A stretch of 8,293 bases of DNA from Wenzhouxiangella sp. (GCA_007121485.1 SKKM01000138.1:1-8293), one strand, 5' to 3'; shown: positions 1 to 6,650, counted from the first letter of the stretch. Numbers and translations are program-made. The notes: generated from the sequence alone by a model not told the origin.

Positions 1-244
1 CGAGGATGTAGGACACGCGTTCCAGCGTGTCGCGCCCGACGCGGGCCGGGGCCTGGCGCTTCCAGTCGTACCAGGATCGCTCGGAGATGCCCAGCACAGC
101 GCACTGCTGCTCCCGGTCGAGTTGCCACTGCTCCAGGATGTTGAGTGCGGCGCTGATGGCCCCGCTCAGGTCATCCGGCAACTCTGGCCGGGCGACGGAG
201 GGCGTGGAGACGCGGCGTGCAGTTTGTTTTGCTGATGACAACAT
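1..244 (-). CDS. MbcA/ParS/Xre-type antitoxin, N-terminal 81 residues (cut by window edge)
   Basis: Reading leftward from the ATG at 242-244 gives 81 uninterrupted residues before the edge. After a short polar start there is a helical segment (about residues 31-45, LNILEQWQLD), then a helix-turn-helix-like stretch (about 46-68) with AVLGISERSWYDWKRQ. It ends entering the region normally occupied by the MbcA/ParS/Xre toxin-binding domain (DUF2384). GIS-x-x-[ST]-x-x-x-W is typical of the DNA-binding part of these antitoxins, whose usual partner is a RES-domain NAD+-degrading toxin encoded just downstream. Family members are about 110-160 residues, so roughly a third to a half is missing. The toxin, if present, lies left of the window and cannot be confirmed. 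It is not a copy of the second antitoxin at 7343-7816: the N-terminal segment is shorter and the HTH sequence differs. There is no strong Shine-Dalgarno, but the upstream sequence is AT-rich and promoter-like. Confidence 0.78.
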   Translation of the reverse strand, partial: MLSSAKQTARRVSTPSVARPELPDDLSGAISAALNILEQWQLDREQQCAVLGISERSWYDWKRQAPARVGRDTLERVSYIL

Positions 245-250
245 GGTCCC

Positions 251-279
251 AGACTACTGCAGTGATGCAAAATATGCAA
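251..279 (-). promoter_or_regulatory. Candidate promoter/operator of the left antitoxin gene
   Basis: In an otherwise GC-rich stretch, the minus strand reads TTGCAT (279-274), a 17-base spacer, then TAGTCT (256-251), a weak -35/-10 pair ending seven bases before the start codon. TTGCAT recurs nine bases downstream (270-265). The two copies form a near-palindrome at 266-278 (TGCATA-T-TTTGCA on the minus strand, one mismatch). A second perfect palindrome, ACTGCAGT, lies at 256-263. Antitoxins of this family usually autoregulate, so this is the likely operator region. The -10 match is only three of six. Confidence 0.35.
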
Positions 280-298
280 GTTTGTGCGCGGCGCTGCA

Positions 299-319
299 GG
301 ACGGGTCCACGGACGGGTC
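299..319. repeat. Short tandem direct repeat GGACGGGTC x2
   Basis: GGACGGGTC occurs at 299-307 and again at 311-319, a 12-base period. It is upstream of the left antitoxin promoter and in the 156-base gap after the hydrolase gene. A perfect 10-base palindrome, GCGAATTCGC, follows at 321-330. No function can be assigned. It could be a binding site or chance in GC-rich DNA. Confidence 0.4.
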
Positions 320-400
320 TGCGAATTCGCCGGCGTCCTGATCGCCGCTGGGCCGGCGCGAAGTCCAATCGCCGCGCGCGAATGGCCCGCCCGTCGCGGC

Positions 401-1288
401 TCAGTCCCGGGTGTCGGCCGCGAGCGCGAGATGCTGCTCGAAAAACCCGCGCAGGCGTTGCAGATACTCGGCCGGGACCTGCCCATAAAAGCCTTCCTGG
501 CGGAACCAGAATTCAGCGGCCGGGTTGTGTGTCAAGGCGTCCTGCAGCCGCAGGGCGTGGGCGAAGGGAACGAAATGGTCGTGCTCCAGGTGAATGATCA
601 GGACCGGCGTCTGCAGGTCTGCGACCGCATCCACCGGGGCCACCTGGCGGATGTCGATGCCCAGGAACAGCCAGCTCCAGACCCGCATGCCCAGGGCCAG
701 GCCGTGCTGCAGGACGGGCACGCGAAAGACGTCCCTGGCCATGAGGTCGAGGCGGGAAAAGCTGGTGTCGGCCACGACGGCACCGATGCGATCGTCAAGC
801 GCCGAGCCCATCAGCGCCACCGCGCCGCCCATGGAAAATCCCCACACGCCGATGTCCTGATGGCCGCGCTCGTCCAGCCAGTCCACGGCGGCTTTCAGGT
901 CGCGGGTCTCGCGCGCGCCCAGGGTGGAATGCCGGCCTTCGCTGCGGCCCAGCGCACGGAAATCGAACAGCAGCAGGTTGGACTCCTGGGCCAGCGGTGC
1001 CGCGCCGCGCAGGACGCTGCCCTTGTCTTCGGGCCAGCCATGCAGCACGACGATGGTGGGCGCGTCGGCACGCGGGCCGTTGTCCGCTTGTTGCGGGATG
1101 AACCAGCCGTGCAGGCGGAGGCCGTCTTCGGTCTGCAGGTCGATGTCCTCGAAGGACAGCCCGAAATCACCCGGCGTGCGATCGGACACCAGCCTCGGCG
1201 GGTTCAGGTGGCTCCAGAACGCCAGCAGGGAGAACAGGCCGATGAACAGGCCTGCGGCAGCGAGTGATATCAGTGCTTTTCTGATCAT
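401..1288 (-). CDS. Membrane-anchored alpha/beta hydrolase, catalytic His not evident
   Basis: This 295-residue protein has a hydrophobic N-terminal segment (about 5-25) that could be an uncleaved anchor, so the hydrolase domain probably lies in the periplasm or at the membrane. The rest fits the alpha/beta hydrolase fold of the BEM46/ABHD13-17-like group: oxyanion-hole motif LHGW (82-85), FDFRALGRSEG (108-118), nucleophile elbow GFSMGG with Ser152, and EHDHFVP with the probable acid Asp237. In the family the catalytic His sits in a G-x-G-H or similar motif about 25-35 residues after the Asp. Here that stretch (263-275) reads RQEGFYGQVPAEY without a His; the nearest are H254 and H286. The C-terminal helix (FFEQHL) is otherwise normal, so the gene is not simply truncated. 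Substrate is unknown; esterase, lipase or peptidase activity are all possible. Start codon ATG 1286-1288 lacks a clear Shine-Dalgarno. The gene is divergent from the TonB-C gene, with an 80-base gap. Confidence 0.88.
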   Translation of the reverse strand: MIRKALISLAAAGLFIGLFSLLAFWSHLNPPRLVSDRTPGDFGLSFEDIDLQTEDGLRLHGWFIPQQADNGPRADAPTIVVLHGWPEDKGSVLRGAAPLAQESNLLLFDFRALGRSEGRHSTLGARETRDLKAAVDWLDERGHQDIGVWGFSMGGAVALMGSALDDRIGAVVADTSFSRLDLMARDVFRVPVLQHGLALGMRVWSWLFLGIDIRQVAPVDAVADLQTPVLIIHLEHDHFVPFAHALRLQDALTHNPAAEFWFRQEGFYGQVPAEYLQRLRGFFEQHLALAADTRD

Positions 1289-1306
1289 TCTGGGTTGGGC
1301 CGACGG

Positions 1307-1336
1307 TTGCGAGCGCTTTGGCGTCTGGGCTATTCT
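1307..1336 (+). promoter_or_regulatory. Candidate sigma-70 promoter for the TonB-C/S41 operon
   Basis: TTGCGA (1307-1312), an 18-base spacer and TATTCT (1331-1336) match the consensus -35 and -10 boxes at four of six positions each. Transcription would start near 1343, about 26 bases before the chosen start codon at 1369. The 80-base gap is shared with the divergent hydrolase gene, so the two promoters would overlap. Confidence 0.4.
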
Positions 1337-1368
1337 CGCCCGGGCGGTTTTTGATGGTGGGTGGAATC

Positions 1369-2481
1369 ATGCTGGTCAGAGCGACCCTTTTCTTCTTGCT
1401 GCTGGGCTTCATTCTCGCGGCGCGCGCGGACACGACGCCTGGCGAGGCTTTCTGTGCCGAGCCCGATGCCGATCCGACGCCGCTGCACCGCGGGCCGCCG
1501 GACTGGCCGCACGTGGCGATCCTGATGTGCCTGCAGGGTACGGTGGTGGTCGAGTTCACCGTGGATGCTCACGGCGCGATCAGGGACGCCAGCGTCTACG
1601 ACGCCGATCAGCCGGGCATTTTTGAGCGGGCCGCCCTGGATGCGGTGCAGCAATGGGTCTACCGTCCCGGGTGTCAGGATGGCATGCCGGTGGACATGCA
1701 GCAGCGCACGGCGCTGGATTTTCTGCTCGAGGATGATTTTCGCCGGCAGTGCGCCGCCGGCGCGGAGCTGCTGACGGGAGAATCCCTGGAGCTGGCCGGT
1801 TCGCTCGGCCTGCTCTACTCCATGCTGGCCGAGTGGTTCATGCACCCCCACCAGGCGGGATTGCCGGACCAGATTCGGGCTGCAATGGTGGCCGGCTTTG
1901 ACGGTGACCTCGGTCGGGTCGAGCGCTTCCATCACCGTGTGCTGGGTGAGCTGGTCGCCATGTTCGAGCAATGGCTTGCCGATCCGCGTCCAGACCTGAT
2001 GCAGCTGTTTCAGATGACCCACACATCGGGCCGACCCGCTGAAGGGCTGCCTGATGGCGTGCTGAAAGAAGTGCGCTCCGCCCAGGCCGATTGGATCGAT
2101 GCCAATCTCGACTACAAGGCGCGCACCATGGACTGGTTTGCTGATTTACAAGCCGAGGTGGATCTTGAGCCGGAACTGCTCGACGTGCTCGTGCGCCCGT
2201 TTCTCGGCGACGTGATGATGGAAACCGGCGAGCAGGGTAACAGTTGGTTGCAGGCGCAGGAACTGACTGATGCGGTGTTGGATCTGCTTGAGGACCCCGA
2301 CGTGCACTGGACGCTGAGTGGGTTCGGTTTCGACTTTGAGGATCCCGAAGACGGCAAGCGCTTCCACAGCCTGATGGTGGAGTTTCTGACCCTGTATGAA
2401 AGCACCCATGCTGATTTCCGGCGCGCCATGGGCGGTTTCATGGATTACCAGTCGCGCGGGCTGGGTCGCGATGGGCGCTGA
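1369..2481 (+). CDS. Exported TonB C-terminal domain protein with long helical extension
   Basis: The 370-residue product starts with a signal-peptide-like segment, MLVRATLFFLLLGFILAARA, with an ARA/D cleavage site after residue 20. ATG 1369 is chosen because it begins this segment and has GGTGG-like sequence about five bases upstream; ATG 1354 and TTG 1318 are in-frame alternatives. Residues about 47-122 match a TonB C-terminal domain: GTVVVEFTVDAHGAI, then ALDAVQQWVYRPG, the usual A...W.Y.P signature. There is no proline-rich periplasm-spanning linker, so this is not a classical TonB. Four cysteines remain in the mature protein (C29, C54, C102, C128), enough for two disulfides. Residues about 125-370 are mainly amphipathic helix, acidic and rich in Met, Phe and Trp, and I do not recognise that part. 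The stop is one base before the S41 peptidase ATG, implying co-translation and perhaps a shared periplasmic task. The role is unknown. Confidence 0.85.
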   Translation: MLVRATLFFLLLGFILAARADTTPGEAFCAEPDADPTPLHRGPPDWPHVAILMCLQGTVVVEFTVDAHGAIRDASVYDADQPGIFERAALDAVQQWVYRPGCQDGMPVDMQQRTALDFLLEDDFRRQCAAGAELLTGESLELAGSLGLLYSMLAEWFMHPHQAGLPDQIRAAMVAGFDGDLGRVERFHHRVLGELVAMFEQWLADPRPDLMQLFQMTHTSGRPAEGLPDGVLKEVRSAQADWIDANLDYKARTMDWFADLQAEVDLEPELLDVLVRPFLGDVMMETGEQGNSWLQAQELTDAVLDLLEDPDVHWTLSGFGFDFEDPEDGKRFHSLMVEFLTLYESTHADFRRAMGGFMDYQSRGLGRDGR

Positions 2482-2482
2482 G

Positions 2483-4696
2483 ATGATGAGATTGTCGCTG
2501 GCCGCTCTACTGGCCTTTTCGCTCGCGAGTTCGGTGCTGCTTGCGGCTGATGAGCCTGACGGCGACCGGCGCATTCAGCGCCAGGCCGATGTGGTTCGCT
2601 CGGTCGGGCTGGTGCGCTATTTCCATCCGCATGCGGCGACCGAAGTGGTCGACTGGAACAGCGTGCTGCTGCAGGGCTTTGCGCTGGCCGATGCGGAGTC
2701 TTCCGATCCGGAGTTCGCCTCTGCCCTGGCCGATCTGCTGGGCGGACTGGGAGCAGGCATCGCTCACTTCGCGCCGGGTGATGAGGTGGCCGAGCCTGCG
2801 GCGCTGGATTGCGGGCCGCTAGATGCCCCGGTGCGCTGGGTGCATCGTAGCTTTGGTGGTGATATCGCAGTGGAGCCGTTCCCGAGTTACGTCAGTCTCC
2901 GCAGCATTTCCGGGCGACCAGATCGCAATCCCAGGGCGGACTCCGGTATCGTGCAGGCTTTGTCGGCAGAACGGCTGCGTCAGAGAACTGTGCGATTTTC
3001 GGCCGAGGTTCGGCTGATCAACAATGGCGAAGCCAGATTGTGGCTCCGGGTCGCCGGGCCGGGTGGAGAAACCCAGTTTCTCGACGAAATGAAAGATCGC
3101 CCAATCGGCGATCGAGAGTGGGCGCGGCACGCCATAGAATTTGAGGTGGCCGCCGATGCCGAACAGATCTTCCTCGGGGCGGAGGTCCAGGACGGGTCGC
3201 GGGTGGAGTTTCGCAATATCGTCCTCGAACCGATCTCGCCGGACGGCGAGGCGGCCGAATTCCCGGACCTGGCAGACTCTGCCTGGCAGCTGTACTCGCC
3301 ACATTCGAATCATGACCTGGACATCTCGACTGATGACGGCCAGTCCGTCATCGGGCTGACCCCGCTGGGCGACGACCAGGCGGAACCCGCCATCGACCGT
3401 TTCATGCCGAGCGATGCGCCGCAGTATCAGAGTCTTGCACTGATCGACGGATCGAGCCTGTACGTTCCCCTGGTTCTTTGCGCGCAGCAGGCCGCGATGG
3501 ATCAAGCTGAGGGTGAACAACTGGCTGCGAGGTTCGCCGTGGCTGACATCGAGGGCTTATCCGACGCCGAGTTGGCACGGCTCGACGTCGCCGTGCTGTG
3601 GCCGGTGCTGCGGCACTTCTACCCTTACCAGGAGCTGGTTGATGAATGGGCGGAAATGCTGTTCGGGGCGCTGGCGGAGTCGGCCGATGTCGCCGACCGC
3701 GATGCGCATCGCCGGGTGATCCAGCGCATGCTGGTGCCGCTGCAAGATGGCCATGTCTTTGTCTTTGATACCCACCCCAGTGTTGGCTGGGACATGGCCT
3801 GGTTACCGATTTCGCTGCATATCATCGACGGCGAACTGGTCGTTGGAAACAGTCGCCATGCCGAGGTCAGGCCCGGTGACCGGGTGACCGCAATTGACGG
3901 CGAGCCGGCCGCAGACTGGATTGAAGAACGCTACAAAGAGTTCAGCGGGTCTTCCCAAGGGCGCATGGACCGAGTTCGAAGGCGGCTTCTGCAAGGGTCT
4001 CGGGATGAAGCCCGGCTGTTGGCTCTGGAACAGGCGGGTAATAGCCTGGAGATCAGCCTGACCCATGAGTTGGACGAATCGCTACCCCTGCACCCGCACG
4101 CGCCGGTGATGCAACTGGCCGATAACGTGATGTTTGTCGACCTGACCGTGATCGAGAATGACGAATTTGCCGAAGCACTTCCAGAGCTGGTTGAAGCCAG
4201 CGCGGTCATTTTCGAGTTACGGGGGTCTCCGACGGCTGCGGCGTTGCCGCTGCTCAGTCATCTGCTGGAGGGGCCCGACAAGAAGGAGGGCTGGATGCGC
4301 ATCCTGGTGGCGCGCGGGCCGAATGGTGATCTGATTGATGCCGAGCGTTCCGAGTGGAATCTGCAGCCGCAGTCGCCCCGCATTGAGGCACCGGTGTTCT
4401 TTTTGACCAATGGGGGTGCGATGAGCTGGGCGGAAACCGTCTTGGGACTGGTCCGGTATAACGGCCTTGGCACGATTGTTGGATCCAACACGGCCGGCTC
4501 CAACGGCGAGGTCATTTTTCTAAACCCGCCGGGACAGATCGCCCTAAGGTACACCGGAATGCGCGTGATCGGCCCGGATGGCGAGATCTTCCAGGGCGTG
4601 GGGCTGGCCCCGGACGTGCGCGTTTATCCGACCATTGAAGGCGTGCGTGCCGGGCGTGACGAGGTGCTGGAGCGGGCGTTGGAGTTGCTCGACTAG
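2483..4696 (+). CDS. Secreted S41-family peptidase with PDZ-like region
   Basis: The 737-residue product begins with a signal peptide (cleavage near 22, LAA/DEP). ATG 2483 lies one base after the preceding stop; ATG 2471 (MGAE...) and 2486 are also in frame, and upstream extension is not signal-like. Layout: N-terminal helical module with VRYFHPH (43-50); a beta-sandwich, ligand-binding-like domain (about 150-255); a second helical module with LRHFYPY (376-382); LQDGH (420-424); a PDZ-like region (about 441-480, with RPGDRVTAIDGEPA); and the S41 core. The core has FELRGSP (578-583), nucleophile motif NGGAMSWAE with Ser648, GSNTAGSNG (667-675), then YTGMRVIGPDG and GVGLAPDVRV. The end, TIEGVRAGRDEVLERALELL, is typical of one S41 subfamily. 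Ctp/Tsp enzymes carry a catalytic Lys 25 residues after the Ser; here that position is Ser673, while His424 fits the His of tricorn-like members. It is expected to cleave peptides in the periplasm; the substrate is unknown. Confidence 0.9.
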   Translation: MMRLSLAALLAFSLASSVLLAADEPDGDRRIQRQADVVRSVGLVRYFHPHAATEVVDWNSVLLQGFALADAESSDPEFASALADLLGGLGAGIAHFAPGDEVAEPAALDCGPLDAPVRWVHRSFGGDIAVEPFPSYVSLRSISGRPDRNPRADSGIVQALSAERLRQRTVRFSAEVRLINNGEARLWLRVAGPGGETQFLDEMKDRPIGDREWARHAIEFEVAADAEQIFLGAEVQDGSRVEFRNIVLEPISPDGEAAEFPDLADSAWQLYSPHSNHDLDISTDDGQSVIGLTPLGDDQAEPAIDRFMPSDAPQYQSLALIDGSSLYVPLVLCAQQAAMDQAEGEQLAARFAVADIEGLSDAELARLDVAVLWPVLRHFYPYQELVDEWAEMLFGALAESADVADRDAHRRVIQRMLVPLQDGHVFVFDTHPSVGWDMAWLPISLHIIDGELVVGNSRHAEVRPGDRVTAIDGEPAADWIEERYKEFSGSSQGRMDRVRRRLLQGSRDEARLLALEQAGNSLEISLTHELDESLPLHPHAPVMQLADNVMFVDLTVIENDEFAEALPELVEASAVIFELRGSPTAAALPLLSHLLEGPDKKEGWMRILVARGPNGDLIDAERSEWNLQPQSPRIEAPVFFLTNGGAMSWAETVLGLVRYNGLGTIVGSNTAGSNGEVIFLNPPGQIALRYTGMRVIGPDGEIFQGVGLAPDVRVYPTIEGVRAGRDEVLERALELLD

Positions 4697-4927
4697 GGTC
4701 GGCGTCGAACCCACGAGGCTCGCACACATTGCTGCTTAGGGTGCCTGGTCGTCCTCGGGTCCGGAGCGATGCGGATCGTCCGCTGCCAGCACTTCGCGAA
4801 ATACCGGCTACCTCTTCCATTCGCGCGTTGCTGGCCTTGATGCCAGCCTGGAACTCAGTCGCCGGGATAATGGCGTACCATCTCGGGTGGGACTGGGAGC
4901 GCGTGGGCCGAACGCGAGGGTCTGCTC
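4697..4927. other. Intergenic region before the membrane protein gene
   Basis: These 231 bases separate the S41 gene from the membrane protein gene. They hold a -10-like GATAAT at 4866-4871 on the plus strand without a convincing -35 at normal spacing. A small perfect stem, GCGGA-TCG-TCCGC, lies at 4771-4783 with no T-tract. The minus strand has a coding-like but frame-broken stretch (see findings). No gene can be firmly called here. Confidence 0.45.
4916..4920 (+). promoter_or_regulatory. Ribosome binding site supporting start at 4928
   Basis: GAGGG lies seven bases before the ATG at 4928-4930. This supports that codon over upstream in-frame options; the adjacent ATG at 4931 would change only one residue. 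Confidence 0.6.
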
Positions 4928-5476
4928 ATGATGGTGCTTCAGCTCTGGCTGCCGATTCTGGTCGCCACCGTGGTTCTGTTCATTGCCAGCTTCCTGGCCT
5001 GGGTGGTGCTGCCGCATCACAAGCCGGACGTGCGGCGCTGGCCCGATGAAGACGCGCTGCTGGACCTGATTCGGCGCAGCGGCGCCGGTCCGGGCGAGTA
5101 CCTGTTTCCCTTCATCGAAGACAAGGACATGAAGGAGGACTGGGCGCGCCAGCGCTACGCGGCCGGACCCTGGGGCGTGATCAACGTCTGGGGCCGGCAG
5201 CCCCATATCGGTCTGAACATGATCAAGACCGTGCTGTTCTTTCTCGTCGTGTCGTTTTTCGTGGCCTACGTCGGCGCCAGCGCCCTGGCGCCGGGGGCGA
5301 GCTTCGGCGAGGTGTTTCGAATCGTCGGCGTCACCGCGCTGCTGGCGCACACGGCCGGCGGCGTGTGCCGCGAGATCTGGTTCACCCGCCCGCTGCGCGC
5401 CAAGCTGATGGACTTCGCCGACGGCGTGGCTTTCGGTCTGATCACGGCGCTGGTGTTTGCGCTGTTGTGGCCCTGA
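4928..5476 (+). CDS. Multi-pass inner-membrane protein of unknown function
   Basis: I do not recognise a named family for this 182-residue protein. Hydrophobic segments lie at about 6-28, 99-120 and 163-181, with a weaker one at 128-147, giving three or four membrane passes. A polar stretch of about 70 residues follows the first helix and contains LPHHKPD (28-34), PGEYLFPFIEDKDM (55-68) and GPWGVINVWG (80-89). The PG-x-Y-x-FP and GPWG elements look like conserved motifs rather than random linker. Between the last two segments is REIWFTRPLRAKLMDFADG. No catalytic, metal-binding or transporter motif is evident. It is a single gene, convergent with the sigma operon 77 bases away. Even amino-acid composition, a good ribosome site and regular hydrophobic blocks support a real gene, and orthologues are likely to be annotated as hypothetical membrane proteins. 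Confidence 0.8.
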   Translation: MMVLQLWLPILVATVVLFIASFLAWVVLPHHKPDVRRWPDEDALLDLIRRSGAGPGEYLFPFIEDKDMKEDWARQRYAAGPWGVINVWGRQPHIGLNMIKTVLFFLVVSFFVAYVGASALAPGASFGEVFRIVGVTALLAHTAGGVCREIWFTRPLRAKLMDFADGVAFGLITALVFALLWP

Positions 5477-5501
5477 GAGGGTAGCGCGGCATTGCAATGA
5501 T

Positions 5502-5533
5502 GCCGGCGACCAGCTGCTGCAGCGGTCACCGGC
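5502..5533. terminator. Hairpin between convergent genes, possible two-way terminator
   Basis: An imperfect stem pairs GCCGG, GACC and GCTG (5502-5516) with CAGC, GGTC and CCGGC (5520-5533): 13 pairs, one mismatch, one bulged A and a CTG loop. It lies 25 bases after the membrane protein stop and 20 bases after the DUF4252 stop, so it could serve both transcripts. There is no T-tract on either strand, so classical intrinsic termination is doubtful. A smaller stem, GGCAT/ATGCC, sits beside it at about 5488-5504. Confidence 0.4.
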
Positions 5534-5553
5534 AGGAAATCAGCTGGTGAATC

Positions 5554-6102
5554 TCAGTTTTGGAACTGCCCCATCAGCGCTTCCAGATCGAGGCCTTGCA
5601 TGGCCTGGCCGCTGCCGATCATGCGGCCGATCATGATTGGGTCCAGCGTACCGTGGATGTTGGCGAACACGGCCGTGTCGGCGCCGTCGCGCAGCAGCAG
5701 GACCAGGCCGTTGACCGCGGTGTCGGATTCGAGCAGCAGCAGGTTGATACGGGTGTCGTCGTCTTCGACCGTGACGGCCGGGGTCCAGCCGCGCGCTGCC
5801 AGCTGATCGATGATGCCCAGCACCTGGGGCTCGGCGCCGCGCGTATCGACGCCCTCGAACACCATAACGCGCAGCCCGGTGACGCCGCCGAGCACGCCGG
5901 CCATCTCGGGGTTGGCCTGGCGCAGGGTTTCGGCAAAGCCGGCCATCATCGCTGGCCCGAAGTTGATGTTGACCTTGGGCGTGACGCCCAGGCTGCCGGC
6001 CAGCGGTGCAAGGTCCACCCGGCCGCTGTCGTCGGTTTGTGCCATGACGGCGGAAAACGGCAGGAACAGGCACAGCAGCAGTGCGGTAAAGATGGTTTTC
6101 AT
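5554..6102 (-). CDS. Secreted DUF4252-domain protein
   Basis: This 182-residue protein opens with MKTIFTALLLCLFLPFSAVMA, a clear signal peptide cut after residue 21. The Cys at position 11 is not in a lipobox, so the product should be free in the periplasm. The mature part matches the DUF4252 pattern: VNINFGPAMMAGFA (44-57), a run of small residues, LRVMVFEGVD (77-86), W106 before a VEDDD segment, NGLVLLLRDG (131-140), then AVFANIHGTLDP (144-155). In this family such proteins are often encoded with an ECF sigma factor and an anti-sigma factor, as here, but the biochemical role is unknown. ATG 6102 is chosen for its signal peptide and its AAGGAG site. An in-frame ATG at 6135 overlaps the previous stop as ATGA and would add 11 polar residues, which is less likely. 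It is the last gene of the operon, probably under control of that sigma factor. Confidence 0.88.
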   Translation of the reverse strand: MKTIFTALLLCLFLPFSAVMAQTDDSGRVDLAPLAGSLGVTPKVNINFGPAMMAGFAETLRQANPEMAGVLGGVTGLRVMVFEGVDTRGAEPQVLGIIDQLAARGWTPAVTVEDDDTRINLLLLESDTAVNGLVLLLRDGADTAVFANIHGTLDPIMIGRMIGSGQAMQGLDLEALMGQFQN

Positions 6103-6109
6103 GGTCGAT

Positions 6110-6115
6110 CTCCTT
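6110..6115 (-). promoter_or_regulatory. Ribosome binding site of the DUF4252 gene
   Basis: AAGGAG on the minus strand lies seven bases before the ATG at 6102. It decides the start in favour of 6102 over the overlapping ATG at 6135. Confidence 0.75.
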
Positions 6116-6131
6116 GATGGATGGATTGAGG

Positions 6132-6650
6132 TCATGAGTGGTTCTGGCGATCGCTTGCGGTGCTTTTCAGCGGCTCCGTCCAGCGCCGCAGAGTCGGCGC
6201 CAGGGGCAGCTCGTCGAGCTGGATCAGCGGTGAGCTGAACGGCGCACTCAGTTCGCGGCCGGCGATGCGGCTGGTCCGCCGCGCGCTGTCGTCCAGCGCG
6301 GCCAGGGCCAGCTGCAGCTGTTGCAGGTCGGTTTCGGTGATGGCAATCAGGATCTGGCCATTTTCGGCGCTGTTTCGATCAAGCTGCTGGAACCAGACCA
6401 GGCCCAGCGCCAGAAGCAGGGCAGCGGCGAGGCCCAGCCAGTGCAGCGGCAGACGGCGGCGATGCTTGTGCGTGGTCTGCGCCAAGACACGAGCGCGCCA
6501 GGCTGGCGGCAGGTCCGGTGTGGGCAGCTGGCCAAGTTCCTGCTTCAGGTGCCAGTCGGCGTGAAGTTCAGGATGCTTCGGCGGCTGCCGTGCACCGAGG
6601 CTGTGCTCGGCGCTGAGTTCGACCAGCCGGTCGTCAGGCGATGGATTCAT
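6132..6650 (-). CDS. Putative single-pass anti-sigma factor
   Basis: This 172-residue protein has a polar N-terminal half, a basic stretch HKHRRR (61-66), one hydrophobic segment (about 70-87, WLGLAAALLLALGLVWF) and a C-terminal part of about 85 residues that would be periplasmic by the positive-inside rule. That layout, together with its position overlapping the end of an ECF sigma gene, is typical of anti-sigma factors. The N-terminal region contains ELHADWHLKQELGQLPTPDLPPAWRARVL, split here only to show its LPTPDLPPAWRARVLAQ element, which resembles the juxtamembrane part of known anti-sigma proteins. There is no cysteine at all, so it cannot be a zinc-binding HxxxCxxC type. No sequence signature proves sigma binding, and the assignment is mostly from context. 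The start overlaps the sigma coding end by 17 bases, with a perfect AGGAGG six bases upstream. It ends 29 bases before the DUF4252 start. Confidence 0.68.
   Translation of the reverse strand: MNPSPDDRLVELSAEHSLGARQPPKHPELHADWHLKQELGQLPTPDLPPAWRARVLAQTTHKHRRRLPLHWLGLAAALLLALGLVWFQQLDRNSAENGQILIAITETDLQQLQLALAALDDSARRTSRIAGRELSAPFSSPLIQLDELPLAPTLRRWTEPLKSTASDRQNHS

Noticed and set aside
284..1267. Long open frame (327 codons) on the plus strand
   Set aside because: It is antisense to the alpha/beta hydrolase, has Gln/His/Arg-rich composition typical of a GC-rich shadow frame, and shows no domain.
2396..2482. N-terminal extension of the S41 peptidase to an ATG at 2396
   Set aside because: It would overlap the preceding gene by 86 bases and bury the signal peptide; ATG 2483 restores a normal export signal.
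4771..4783. Stem GCGGA-TCG-TCCGC as terminator of the S41 gene
   Set aside because: It has only five pairs, no following T-tract and lies 75 bases past the stop.
4729..5049. Plus-strand open frame upstream of and overlapping the membrane protein
   Set aside because: It runs out of frame into a better-supported gene, has no ribosome site at its start and has shadow-like composition.
4808..5497. Open frame of 229 codons on the minus strand
   Set aside because: It is antisense to the membrane protein gene, with low-complexity His/Gln/Arg composition and no recognisable motif.
6132..6135. ATGA overlap as the DUF4252 start
   Set aside because: The extension adds 11 polar residues before the signal peptide, and the AAGGAG site serves the ATG at 6102 instead.
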